This document shows, in pieces, positions 56,841 to 64,000 of a stretch of 64,000 nt of DNA. The notes below the pieces were generated by a model that worked only from the letters and a program-made list of their open reading frames with translations, ran no database searches and was not told where the DNA came from. Source of the DNA: Mesorhizobium sp. WSM3859 (GTDB lineage: Bacteria > Pseudomonadota > Alphaproteobacteria > Rhizobiales > Rhizobiaceae); contig NZ_NSGG01000007.1 in assembly GCF_002295065.1 (NCBI RefSeq), positions 248,001 through 312,000 of the forward strand. The letters are read 5' to 3'. The translations under genes were made by a program, and so were the position numbers. The stretch's first letter is position 1, and each line of letters opens with the position of its first letter.

Positions 56841-57797
56841 TCAACTCTTCCACCCGTGCCTTCGTTCCGCCAACAGGCCGAGATAGTGCATGGCGATGAT
56901 CGATCCGGCGATCGCCGTTATATCGGCATGATCATAGGCCGGCGCAACCTCGACGATGTCGGCGCCGACGACATCGACCTGGCCGAGTTGGCGCAGCGTC
57001 GACAGCATCTTTGCCGAGGAAGGGCCACCTGCGACAGGCGTGCCGGTGCCTGGCGCGAAGGCCGGGTCGAGGCAGTCGATGTCGAAGGTGAGGTAGGTCT
57101 TCTTGCCGCCGGTGCGCTCGACAATGGCGTAAGCGATGTCGGAGGCGCGCATTTCCTCGATCTCATGTCCGTACAGGATCTTGATGCCGAATGTATCGGG
57201 CGCATGGGTGCGGATGCCGATCTGGATCGAGCGATCGGGGTCGATGATGCCTTCATTCACTGCCCGGGCGACGAACGAGCCGTGGTCGATGCGCTTGCCG
57301 TCATCCGGCCAGGTGTCCTGATGCGCGTCGAACTGCACCATCGCCAGCGGCCCGTGGATCGCGGCATGCGCCTTGAGCAGCGGCCAGGTGACGAAATGGT
57401 CGCCGCCGAGCGTCAAAAGGAACGCGCCTGATTTCAGGATCTTGGCCGCCTCGCGCTCGATCGTGCCCGGCGTCTTCTGGTGGTTGCCGCTGTCGAGCAG
57501 GCAATCGCCGTAATCCACCACCGAAAGGTGCTCGAACAGGTCGCGCGAGAACGGGTATTGCGGGTCGTTGTCGAGGATCGCCGAGGCGCGGCGGATCGCC
57601 TGCGGCCCGAAGCGGGCGCCGGGCCGATTGGTGACGGCGGCATCGAAGGGAATGCCCCACACGACGGCGTCCGCGCCCTTCACGTCCTTCGTGTATTTGC
57701 GCCGCATGAACGACAGCGCGCCGGCATAGGTCGGCTCGAACGACGCGCCCGTCTTGGAGCGGGCGGTGAAGGCGTGGTCGATCTCTTTGTTCGCCAT
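56841..57797 (-). CDS. speB: Agmatinase/ureohydrolase
   Basis: Manganese enzyme that splits agmatine (or a guanidino relative) to putrescine and urea. The 318-residue protein shows GGDHFVTWPLLKA near residues 133-145 (first metal site), MVQFDAHQDTW near 155-165 with the DAHxD motif and FDIDCLDPAFAPGTGTPVAGG near 235-255 with the SFDxDxxDP-type motif. ATG at 57797 gives a normal start. The substrate is inferred from the family; paralogues act on other guanidino compounds. It is upstream of argC, about 70 bases apart. Confidence 0.9.
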   Translation of the reverse strand: MANKEIDHAFTARSKTGASFEPTYAGALSFMRRKYTKDVKGADAVVWGIPFDAAVTNRPGARFGPQAIRRASAILDNDPQYPFSRDLFEHLSVVDYGDCLLDSGNHQKTPGTIEREAAKILKSGAFLLTLGGDHFVTWPLLKAHAAIHGPLAMVQFDAHQDTWPDDGKRIDHGSFVARAVNEGIIDPDRSIQIGIRTHAPDTFGIKILYGHEIEEMRASDIAYAIVERTGGKKTYLTFDIDCLDPAFAPGTGTPVAGGPSSAKMLSTLRQLGQVDVVGADIVEVAPAYDHADITAIAGSIIAMHYLGLLAERRHGWKS

Positions 57798-57921
57798 TAC
57801 GGGTCCTCGGTTGCATCGGGGCAGCCACAACTACAGAACCGGCACGCAACATGCCAGTCACAGCTTGCGGAACGGAAGCGGCGCTCGGCGAGTGCCACGG
57901 CAACACAGGATCTGTATCATT

Positions 57922-59136
57922 ATGGCTGAGACGGCTCTGCTCAAGCTTGCGCCCGCACCCGCGGCGACCCGTGTCGGAACGATGGCCGGCGAGCGCTTCC
58001 TGGTACTGGATTCCTGGCGCGGCATCTGTGCGCTGCTGGTGGCGTTGTTCCACTTCCCGACGACCTCGATGATTTCGCAAAGCGCCTTTGTCGGCGGCTC
58101 CTATTTGTTCGTCGATTTCTTCTTCGTGCTCTCCGGCTTCGTGATAGCCAGCGCCTATGGCAGCCGGCTGAACGATCAGGATGATCTTGCTCGCTTCGCG
58201 CTGGTGCGCTTTGGCCGCATTTATCCGCTGCATCTCCTGATGCTTGCCGCTTTCGCAGGCTTCGAGGCGCTGCGGTTCGTCCTGCCGGCGCTGCACGGAA
58301 CGGGTCCGGCGCCCTTCACCGCCGGTTTCGACCTGAAAAGCCTGGTCGCCAACCTGTTTCTTTTGCAGGGCATGGGCGTTGAGGATCACCTGAGCTGGAA
58401 CGCGCCGAGCTGGAGCATTTCGGCCGAGTTCTTCACTTATCTCATCTTTGCCGCCGTCGTCTTCGCGGCCGGCCAGCGCGCCTGGATATGGTTCGTCGCC
58501 GCCGCCGTGACCGGGCCGCTTTTCCTGCTCGCGGTTTCGACGCGTCATATGGACATGTCCTTCGATTTCGGCTTCATCCGCTGCCTTTACGGCTTCTCGC
58601 TCGGCGCGTTACTTGCCTGGTTTCAGCACGATTCCATTGCAGAGGCGCGACAGGCGCTCGGCAGCGGGGCAGGGTGCCTCGCCTGGACCCTGGCCGAGCT
58701 TGCGATGATCGCGGGGATTGCGCTGTTCGTCTCTATTGCCGGCACCAACGACCTTGGTATCGCGGCGCCGGTCGTCTTCGCGCTGGCGCTTTACCTGTTC
58801 GCGCATGAGGGCGGGTGGGTCAGCGTGGCTTTGCGCAGCCGGCCGATGCTGCTGCTCGGCTCGCTCTCCTATTCGATCTACATGGTCCACATCTTCGTCC
58901 AAGCGCGCATGATCAATGTCGGCGGCCTGGTTGAGCGCAAGCTCGGGCTCGCCATCGTCGGCGACCTGATGCTGCGCGGCGACCACGCGACCGGCTTCGG
59001 CGCCGGCTCGCCTTGGATCGGTTTCGCGGCTTTGATCGCGATGTTGATCGCCGTCATCGTCGCGTCCTGGTTCACTTGGCGCTTCGTCGAAATGCCGGCG
59101 TTGGCCTGCTTCCGGCGCCTCTCCAAGAGGATTTGA
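57922..59136 (+). CDS. Acyltransferase 3 family membrane protein
   Basis: A 404-residue integral membrane O-acyltransferase with about ten helices. Features: LDSWRGICALLVALFHFPTT near residues 28-47 with the conserved Arg and His, FVDFFFVLSGFVIASAYG near 62-79, and RFGRIYPLHLLML near 95-107. It probably acylates an exported glycan; the acceptor is unknown. ATG at 57922 was chosen, since the frame upstream overlaps the speB gene antisense and has no family sequence. It is unrelated in position to the acyltransferase at 35459. Confidence 0.88.
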   Translation: MAETALLKLAPAPAATRVGTMAGERFLVLDSWRGICALLVALFHFPTTSMISQSAFVGGSYLFVDFFFVLSGFVIASAYGSRLNDQDDLARFALVRFGRIYPLHLLMLAAFAGFEALRFVLPALHGTGPAPFTAGFDLKSLVANLFLLQGMGVEDHLSWNAPSWSISAEFFTYLIFAAVVFAAGQRAWIWFVAAAVTGPLFLLAVSTRHMDMSFDFGFIRCLYGFSLGALLAWFQHDSIAEARQALGSGAGCLAWTLAELAMIAGIALFVSIAGTNDLGIAAPVVFALALYLFAHEGGWVSVALRSRPMLLLGSLSYSIYMVHIFVQARMINVGGLVERKLGLAIVGDLMLRGDHATGFGAGSPWIGFAALIAMLIAVIVASWFTWRFVEMPALACFRRLSKRI

Positions 59137-59140
59137 CCAA

Positions 59141-59184
59141 GCAATTCCAGGAAAAGTGTGAAGCGGTTTTCCGCCCGGAATTGC
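59141..59184. repeat. Short inverted repeat (GCAATTCC type)
   Basis: Arms GCAATTCC (59141-59148) and GGAATTGC (59177-59184) around GGAAAAGTGTGAAGCGG and TTTTCCG, which also pair. It lies just after the acyltransferase stop codon and differs in sequence from the GCATGATC family though similar in size and layout. Confidence 0.75.
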
Positions 59185-59275
59185 GCCAAACAAGAAACAA
59201 CTAGCCGGCTTCGTTCACCGCCCTGTCATGGGCATCGCCTAACCGGGTCCCGACCCGGAACGGAGCGATTCCCCG

Positions 59276-60334
59276 ATGCGAACACTCTGGCTGAGCCTTT
59301 TTCTGTCTGCTGCGCTTGGTGCAATTCCTAACCAAAGTTCAGCCGGCGAGACGCGCGCTGCCCAAATTCTCCACCGTTTCGAGCACGCCAATCAGGGGCG
59401 CGATCATGTGATGATCGCCGCCCATCGCGCCGGCAGCATGCAGGCCGGCAAGACGATTTACGCCGAGAATTCGCTGGCCGCGGTCGAGGGTTCGATCGCC
59501 ATCGGCGCCGAGATCGTCGAGGTCGACATCAGGCGCTCGAAGGATGGCGCGTTCGTCATCATGCATGACAGCTGGCTCGACCGCACGACCACCTGCAGGG
59601 GCGAGGTGGTGAAGTTCACGCTCGCCGAGCTGAAGACGTGCCGGTTGGTCATCGAGGGCACAGGCGCCGTCACCAACGAGACGGTGTCGACGCTGCGCGA
59701 GATGCTGCTGACGACCAGGGACAGGATCCTGATCAACCTCGACAACAAGCTGGAGGTGACCGACCTGCCGGGCATGATCGCGGAGGCGCGCGATCTCGGC
59801 ATGGCCGATCAGGTGATCGTCAAGGAGAACCTCTGGAACCGGCAGCGCATCGATGCCGCGAGCGCTGCGCTCGCCAAGGCCGGCGGCGGTTTCCAGTTCA
59901 TGCCGATCCTCGCCGACGACGCCGTGCATGACGCCGCCTTCGCCGATGAGGTCGACAAGGCGTTCGCGCCTCATGCCATCGAGCTGATCAACTGGCGCAA
60001 CGGCGCCGAAATGCTGACGTCGAACGGTGGCCCGCTGTTCGGCAACCATATGCGTGCGGAAGCGGTCCGTGGCGACTGGCATCTCTGGGCCGACACCTAC
60101 GCCATCGTCCACAAGCCAGGCGGCTTCCTTGCCGGCGGCCGCGGCGATGAACTCGCCGTCGCCGCCGGCCTGCCGCGCGAAGCCTGGGGTTTCTGGGTCG
60201 ACCGCGGCGCGACGATCATCCAGACCGACGAGCCGAAAGCGGCGATCGAGTGGCTGGCGGCGAATGGTTATCGGGTGCCGTACACGACGGACATCAAGCA
60301 AGCCGAGCCGGCGCATACGGCGAGTATCAATTAG
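59276..60334 (+). CDS. Exported glycerophosphodiester phosphodiesterase family protein
   Basis: A 352-residue protein with an N-terminal signal peptide cleaved after QSSAG or similar near residue 24. The GDPD motifs are MIAAHRAGSMQAGKTIYAENS near residues 46-66 (catalytic His, HR pair), EIVEVDIRRSKDGAFVIMHD near 79-98 and a second catalytic His in MHDSWLDRTTT near 97. It hydrolyses glycerophosphodiesters to glycerol 3-phosphate and an alcohol in the periplasm, according to the family. A palindromic element starts six bases after its stop codon. Confidence 0.9.
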   Translation: MRTLWLSLFLSAALGAIPNQSSAGETRAAQILHRFEHANQGRDHVMIAAHRAGSMQAGKTIYAENSLAAVEGSIAIGAEIVEVDIRRSKDGAFVIMHDSWLDRTTTCRGEVVKFTLAELKTCRLVIEGTGAVTNETVSTLREMLLTTRDRILINLDNKLEVTDLPGMIAEARDLGMADQVIVKENLWNRQRIDAASAALAKAGGGFQFMPILADDAVHDAAFADEVDKAFAPHAIELINWRNGAEMLTSNGGPLFGNHMRAEAVRGDWHLWADTYAIVHKPGGFLAGGRGDELAVAAGLPREAWGFWVDRGATIIQTDEPKAAIEWLAANGYRVPYTTDIKQAEPAHTASIN

Positions 60335-60339
60335 CTGAC

Positions 60340-60534
60340 GTCGGCGCTTCACCCCGCCCGGCGCTTCGCGCCGACCTCCCCATCGAGGGGAGGTAGAGCG
60401 TCGTGCCAACTTGCCGTCGTTGCATGCCTGCGGCATCCCGAATGCTAAATCGGCCGTCGAGCATAAAGCGCGGCGCCCTACCTCCCCTTGATGGGGAGGT
60501 CGCGCCGCAGGCGCGGGCGGGGTGCTGCGCCGAC
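60340..60534. repeat. 195-base composite palindromic element
   Basis: Outer arms GTCGGCGCTTCACCCCGCCC (60340) and GGGCGGGGTGCTGCGCCGAC (ending 60534) pair over about 18 of 20 bases. Inside are mirrored hairpins: GGCGCTTCGCGCC with GCGCCGCAGGCGC, and CCTCCCCATCGAGGGGAGG with CCTCCCCTTGATGGGGAGG. It fills exactly the space between the stop codons of two convergent genes. Confidence 0.85.
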
Positions 60535-61407
60535 CTACGCGGCTTTCGCCACGCCATCCAACTCCTGCAGCACATCGGCCGACAGCTTCAGCTCCGCGGC
60601 CGCCAGATTCTCCCGCAGATGCTCGACTGACGACGTGCCGGGGATCAAGAGGATATTGGGCGAACGCTGCAGCAGCCATGCCAGCGCTACCTGCATCGGC
60701 GTGGCGCCGAGCCGTTCCGCGACGCCCGACAGCGTCGACGACTGCAGCGGGCTGAACCCGCCGAGCGGGAAGAACGGCACATAGGCGATGCCGTCGCGTG
60801 CCAGCTCATCGATCAGCGCGTCGTCGTCACGGTGCGCCAGATTGTACTGGTTCTGGACGCAGACGATGTCGCAGATCTGCCGGCCTTCCGCAATCTGCGC
60901 GCGGGTGACATTGCTCAGGCCGATATGGCGTACCAAGCCTTTGCGCTGAAGCTCGGCGAGCTTGGTGACCTGCGCCTCGATAGAGCCCTCCGCTGGACCA
61001 TGCACCCCAAACATGATGCGCAGATTGACGACATCCATCACCTCGAGGCCAAGGTTGCGAAGATTGTCGTGCACCGCCTGCTCGAGCTCATCGGCTGTGA
61101 AAGCCGGCAGCCAGGAGGCGTCTTCACCGCGACGGGCGCCGATCTTGGTGACGATGGTGAGGTCGTCGGGGTAGGGCGCCAGCGCCTCGCGGATCAGCTT
61201 GTTGGTGACATAGGGCCCGTAATAATCGCTGGTGTCGATATGGTTCACGCCTTGCGCCACCGCTTCGCGCAGCACGGCAATCGCCGCGTCATGGTCTTTC
61301 GGCGGGCCGAACACGCCTTTGCCCGCAAGCTGCATGGCTCCGTAGCCGAGGCGGCGGACCGAGCGGTCGCCGAGTTTGTAAGTGCCGGATTTGTTTACGC
61401 TGGACAT
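60535..61407 (-). CDS. Aldo/keto reductase
   Basis: A 290-residue NADPH-dependent oxidoreductase of the TIM-barrel AKR family. The catalytic tetrad is visible: Asp and Tyr in HIDTSDYYGP near residues 56-65, Lys in TIVTKIGARRGED near 80-92, and a downstream His-equivalent region in the VVNLRIMFGVHG stretch near 121. The NADPH-binding end is LIPGTSSVEHLRENLAA near residues 254-270. ATG at 61407 follows AAGGAG; the longer frame is unsupported. It is divergent from a LysR regulator that probably controls it. Confidence 0.9.
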   Translation of the reverse strand: MSSVNKSGTYKLGDRSVRRLGYGAMQLAGKGVFGPPKDHDAAIAVLREAVAQGVNHIDTSDYYGPYVTNKLIREALAPYPDDLTIVTKIGARRGEDASWLPAFTADELEQAVHDNLRNLGLEVMDVVNLRIMFGVHGPAEGSIEAQVTKLAELQRKGLVRHIGLSNVTRAQIAEGRQICDIVCVQNQYNLAHRDDDALIDELARDGIAYVPFFPLGGFSPLQSSTLSGVAERLGATPMQVALAWLLQRSPNILLIPGTSSVEHLRENLAAAELKLSADVLQELDGVAKAA

Positions 61408-61501
61408 CGTGGTCTCCTTCGCTGTCGGCGACGGAGATAGGGCATGGCCGCTGTCCCGATAACCGGGTATAACTGGCACGACCTGTGCGGAAATAAGAAC
61501 A

Positions 61502-62410
61502 ATGGCATCTGACCTTAACGATCTCCAGGCGTTCATGGCGGTGGCGCGCGCCGGTGGCTTTCGCGAAGCGGCCCGCGTCACGGCAGGCAGCGCGTCGGTG
61601 CTCAGCGAAGCCATTCGCCGTCTGGAGACCCAGCTCGGTGTCAGGCTCTTCAACCGCACCACGCGCAGCGTCGCTTTGACCGAGGCAGGCGCCGGCCTCC
61701 TGGCGCGTCTTGGCCCCGCGCTGGGTGAGGTGGAGGCCGCGCTCGACGTCGTGAACGGCTTTCGCGACCGGCCAGCCGGGACCTTGCGCCTTAATGTGCC
61801 GATCAGCGCCTCACGGCTGGTCCTGCCAAAAATCGTTCCGGGATTTCTCGCCGCCTATCCGGCCATTCGCCTGGAGGTGATCGCGGAGGAGAACTTCGTC
61901 GACCTGCTGGTGGCAGGCTGCGATGCCGGCATCCGCTATGATGAGCGGCTGGAGCAGGACATGATAGCCGTGCCGATCGGACCGCGCACGCAGCGCTTTA
62001 CCACCTCCGCCGCGCCGTCCTACCTTGACCGGCACGGGCGGCCGCAGCACCCGCGCGACCTGCTTGGCCATGCCTGCATACGCGGCCGCTTCCCGAGCGG
62101 GGTCATGACGCCCTGGGAGTTCGAGCGGGATGGTGAGGTGGTCCGGGTCGACACCACGGGACCATTGCTCGTCAGCATCGGTGGAGGCGTGGATCTCGCG
62201 ATCGATGCGGCGATCGCCGGCGTCGGCATTCTCTGGCTGTTCGAGGACTGGGTTCGCCCGCATTTCGAGAGCGGCGCGCTGGAGCCTGTGCTGGAGCCGT
62301 GGTGGCAGAGCTTCTCCGGGCCGTTTCTCTACTATCCCGGCCGCCGTCTGGTGCCCGCGCCGCTGCGCGCCTTCGTCGACTACATCAAAACACCGGCCGG
62401 GCACTGGTGA
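61502..62410 (+). CDS. LysR-type transcriptional regulator
   Basis: A 302-residue DNA-binding regulator. The N-terminal winged helix-turn-helix is DLNDLQAFMAVARAGGFREAARV near residues 4-26, then SEAIRRLETQLGVRLFNRTTRSVALTEAG near 36-64. The periplasmic-binding-like effector domain starts near residue 90. Divergent from an aldo/keto reductase with a 94-base gap, which is the usual LysR layout; the reductase is the likely target. The inducer is unknown. Confidence 0.9.
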   Translation: MASDLNDLQAFMAVARAGGFREAARVTAGSASVLSEAIRRLETQLGVRLFNRTTRSVALTEAGAGLLARLGPALGEVEAALDVVNGFRDRPAGTLRLNVPISASRLVLPKIVPGFLAAYPAIRLEVIAEENFVDLLVAGCDAGIRYDERLEQDMIAVPIGPRTQRFTTSAAPSYLDRHGRPQHPRDLLGHACIRGRFPSGVMTPWEFERDGEVVRVDTTGPLLVSIGGGVDLAIDAAIAGVGILWLFEDWVRPHFESGALEPVLEPWWQSFSGPFLYYPGRRLVPAPLRAFVDYIKTPAGHW

Positions 62411-62419
62411 CGGAAACAA

Positions 62420-62443
62420 AAAGGCCGCCCGGAGGCGGCCTTT
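62420..62443. terminator. Bidirectional terminator
   Basis: AAAGGCCGCC (62420-62429) pairs with GGCGGCCTTT (62434-62443), with A- and T-rich flanks. It lies between the convergent LysR gene and rpsI and could serve both. Confidence 0.85.
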
Positions 62444-62464
62444 CGAAAGCTTGGAACCGTAAGC

Positions 62465-62935
62465 TTAGCGCTTGGAAAACTGGAAGCTGCGGCGGGCCTT
62501 CGCCTTGCCGTACTTCTTGCGCTCGACCACGCGGCTGTCGCGGGTCAGGAAGCCGCCCTTCTTGAGCACCGAACGCAGGCCCGGCTCGTAGTAGGTCAGC
62601 GCCTTGGAGATGCCGTGACGCACGGCACCGGCCTGGCCGGAGAGGCCGCCGCCGATGACGGTGGCGACGATGTCGTACTGGCCGGCGCGATTGGCCGCGA
62701 CGATCGGCTGGTTGAGGATCATCTGCAGCACCGGACGCGCGAAATAGCTCGCGAATTCCTTGTCGTTGACAGTGATCTTGCCGGAGCCCGGCTTCACCCA
62801 GACGCGCGCGATGGCGTTCTTGCGCTTGCCGGTGGCGTAGGCGCGGCCCGACTTGTCGAGCTTCTGGACATGCACGGGCGCGGCCGGCTGCGCGGCGACG
62901 GTGCCGAGTTCTGCGAGCGAGGAAAGCTCAGCCAT
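62465..62935 (-). CDS. rpsI: Ribosomal protein S9
   Basis: Small-subunit ribosomal protein, 156 residues. Shows [21 protein letters not shown] near residues 30-50, and ends with the signature [16 protein letters not shown], where the basic C-terminal tail contacts the P-site tRNA. The N-terminal extension of about 25 residues is Ala/Pro-rich, common in rhizobia. The start overlaps the rplM stop (TAATG). Confidence 0.98.
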   Translation of the reverse strand: MAELSSLAELGTVAAQPAAPVHVQKLDKSGRAYATGKRKNAIARVWVKPGSGKITVNDKEFASYFARPVLQMILNQPIVAANRAGQYDIVATVIGGGLSGQAGAVRHGISKALTYYEPGLRSVLKKGGFLTRDSRVVERKKYGKAKARRSFQFSKR

Positions 62936-63399
62936 TACGAAGCCCTCTTGTTCTTGGAGTTCAGCTTGGCCACGTCGAGCGTGACGGGCTGCTGGGCGGT
63001 GTGCGGATGCTCGGCGCCTGCATAGACGCGGAGATTTTTCATCTGGCGGCGGCCAAGCGGGCCGCGCGGGATCATGCGCTCGACGGCCTTCTCGACGACG
63101 CGCTCGGGGAAACGGCCCTCGAGCAGCTGGCGCGCGGTGCGCTCCTTAATGCCGCCGGGATGGCCGGTGTGCCAGTAATAGACCTTGTCGGTGTATTTCT
63201 TGCCGGTGAACACCACCTTGTCGGCATTGATGACGATGACGTTGTCGCCGTCATCGACATGCGGGGTGAAGGTGGGCTTGTGCTTGCCGCGCAGATGGTT
63301 GGCGATGACGGTGGCCAGACGACCGACGACGAGACCTTCGGCGTCGATCAGCACCCACTTCTTCACCACATCCGCAGGCTTCTGCGAAAAGGTAGCCAT
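62935..63399 (-). CDS. rplM: Ribosomal protein L13
   Basis: Early-assembling large-subunit protein, 154 residues. Family features are [20 protein letters not shown] near residues 13-32, [20 protein letters not shown] near 38-57 and [20 protein letters not shown] near 103-122. ATG at 63399 was chosen; the frame upstream to 63510 is unsupported. It starts the rplM-rpsI operon; 263 AT-richer bases lie upstream and should contain the promoter. Confidence 0.98.
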   Translation of the reverse strand: MATFSQKPADVVKKWVLIDAEGLVVGRLATVIANHLRGKHKPTFTPHVDDGDNVIVINADKVVFTGKKYTDKVYYWHTGHPGGIKERTARQLLEGRFPERVVEKAVERMIPRGPLGRRQMKNLRVYAGAEHPHTAQQPVTLDVAKLNSKNKRAS

Positions 63400-63662
63400 G
63401 GTTTTGCTCTCAGGTTGACCCTTCCTGCCAAGGGCAGGAAAAGGCGTTTCTTGTTGCTTGGATTGGCTGAAGCGACCGGAGCCACCCGCCAATAACAAAA
63501 CGGCGGCCATTGCGGGCCGCTGCTTCGGGTGGGCTTATAGGCTAGGGGGCCTGACGCGTCAAGGCGACGGAAAATGCGTAGAGCAAATAAAACGTCGAAA
63601 AAACAATATGTTAATTGAACGGTAATATTTTACCACAAGGTCGACCTACACAAGCCGCCGGA

Positions 63663-63911
63663 CTAAGGGACCGAAACCAGATAGGCCCCGCGAGACAGCG
63701 CAGCACGGATTTCGGGAATAGAGATCGTTGCTTCATGGCTGGACGGCTCGGCAACGGGCATATCCTCGGCCCAGAATTGCAGAGCCTCGACTGCGTTCGG
63801 AGCGATATCCTTTTCCTCGTCCGCAGCCGAAAAGCAGCCCGGAATATCCGGGAATTGGACACCGAATGCGCTATCTCCGGTCTTTTCAACAAGCGCGAAG
63901 TAGCTCTTCAT
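63663..63911 (-). CDS. Truncated HicB-like protein
   Basis: An 82-residue protein with the HicB N-terminal domain: ALVEKTGDSAFGVQFPDIPG near residues 6-25 and a C-terminal AALSRGAYLVSVP. In typical members of this longer subclass, the sequence continues after VSVP-like residues into a ribbon-helix-helix DNA-binding domain, which is absent here because a stop follows. No hicA gene is adjacent on either side. ATG at 63911 follows GAGGTTGAA. It probably lacks autorepressor function. A remnant of a toxin-antitoxin locus is the simplest reading. Confidence 0.75.
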   Translation of the reverse strand: MKSYFALVEKTGDSAFGVQFPDIPGCFSAADEEKDIAPNAVEALQFWAEDMPVAEPSSHEATISIPEIRAALSRGAYLVSVP

Positions 63912-63921
63912 TTCAACCTCT

Positions 63922-64000
63922 TCAGTCCCGCTTCCTGGGGATCGAGTAGGTCCCCGTGGCATGCGCCACAGTGTGTCCATCCGGGCCTGCAACAATGTCG
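63922..64000 (-). CDS. PaaI-type thioesterase, C-terminal end (cut by window edge)
   Basis: Only the last 25 codons are visible on the minus strand, ending at a stop 63922-63924. The sequence DIVAGPDGHTVAHATGTYSI ending RKRD matches the C-terminus of the hotdog-fold PaaI thioesterase family. It lies upstream of rplM, as I recall for rhizobial genomes. The HicB-like gene begins eleven bases after this stop. The rest is outside the window. Confidence 0.65.
   Translation of the reverse strand, partial: DIVAGPDGHTVAHATGTYSIPRKRD

Noticed and set aside
59141..59184. Terminator of the acyltransferase gene
   Set aside because: The hairpin stem is interrupted and no T-run follows; it looks like a repeat family member, so it is listed only as a repeat.

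Overview
The window is a chromosomal stretch of an alphaproteobacterium of the order Hyphomicrobiales, most likely Mesorhizobium or a close relative. This rests on high GC content, the core-gene order (glyA-nrdR-ribD-ribE-ribH-nusB; plsX-fabH-ihfA-merR; rplM-rpsI; argC beside speB; ctaA beside a DUF2842 gene), and small palindromic repeats with the core GGGAACCGGTTTT that I recall as common in this group. Species cannot be told from sequence alone.

Layout. 0-6.6 kb: serine/one-carbon metabolism, NrdR, the riboflavin operon and nusB, ending in a half-length MFS gene. 6.7-10.5 kb: a four-gene osmoprotectant ABC transporter (YehZYXW type). 10.5-10.9 kb: a hicAB toxin-antitoxin pair whose toxin gene is frameshifted. 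11.2-13.4 kb: a proton-pumping pyrophosphatase. 13.5-19 kb: envelope and lipid core genes (bamE, a cytochrome bc1 assembly chaperone, a YceD-like gene, plsX, fabH, ihfA, a MerR regulator). 19-21 kb: small accessory genes. 21.1-25.9 kb: a SAF-domain oxidoreductase with a two-subunit E1 and an E2 of an acetoin-type 2-oxoacid dehydrogenase; the E2 gene carries two in-frame copies of a structured palindromic repeat in its interdomain linkers. 26-35.5 kb: a DUF930 protein, a HAD phosphatase, then a complete glucitol-type PTS (GutM, EIIC, EIIB, EIIA, an HPr-EI fusion, a SorC regulator) with two unrecognised proteins. 35.5-36.8 kb: an acyltransferase and tRNA-Pro(GGG).

36.9-42.0 kb: the most unusual part. 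A compact co-directional cluster holds YcaO, TfuA, an HExxH metallopeptidase, a 60-residue protein and a 281-residue protein ending in six perfect GMSAR repeats. This looks like an undescribed YcaO-TfuA peptide-modification (RiPP-like) system. A class III cyclase-TPR protein follows.

44-54.3 kb: exopolysaccharide genes (polymerase/ligase, sugar-phosphate transferase, GT4, Wza-type export lipoprotein, Wzc-like protein with a degenerate kinase domain, FemAB-like acetyltransferase, polysaccharide deacetylase). 54.3-64 kb: DUF2842, ctaA, argC, speB, a second acyltransferase, a secreted glycerophosphodiester phosphodiesterase, a 195-bp composite palindrome, an aldo/keto reductase with a divergent LysR regulator, rpsI, rplM, a truncated HicB-like gene and the 3' end of a PaaI-type thioesterase gene.

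All identifications come from reading the sequence and from memory of protein families; no database search was run.
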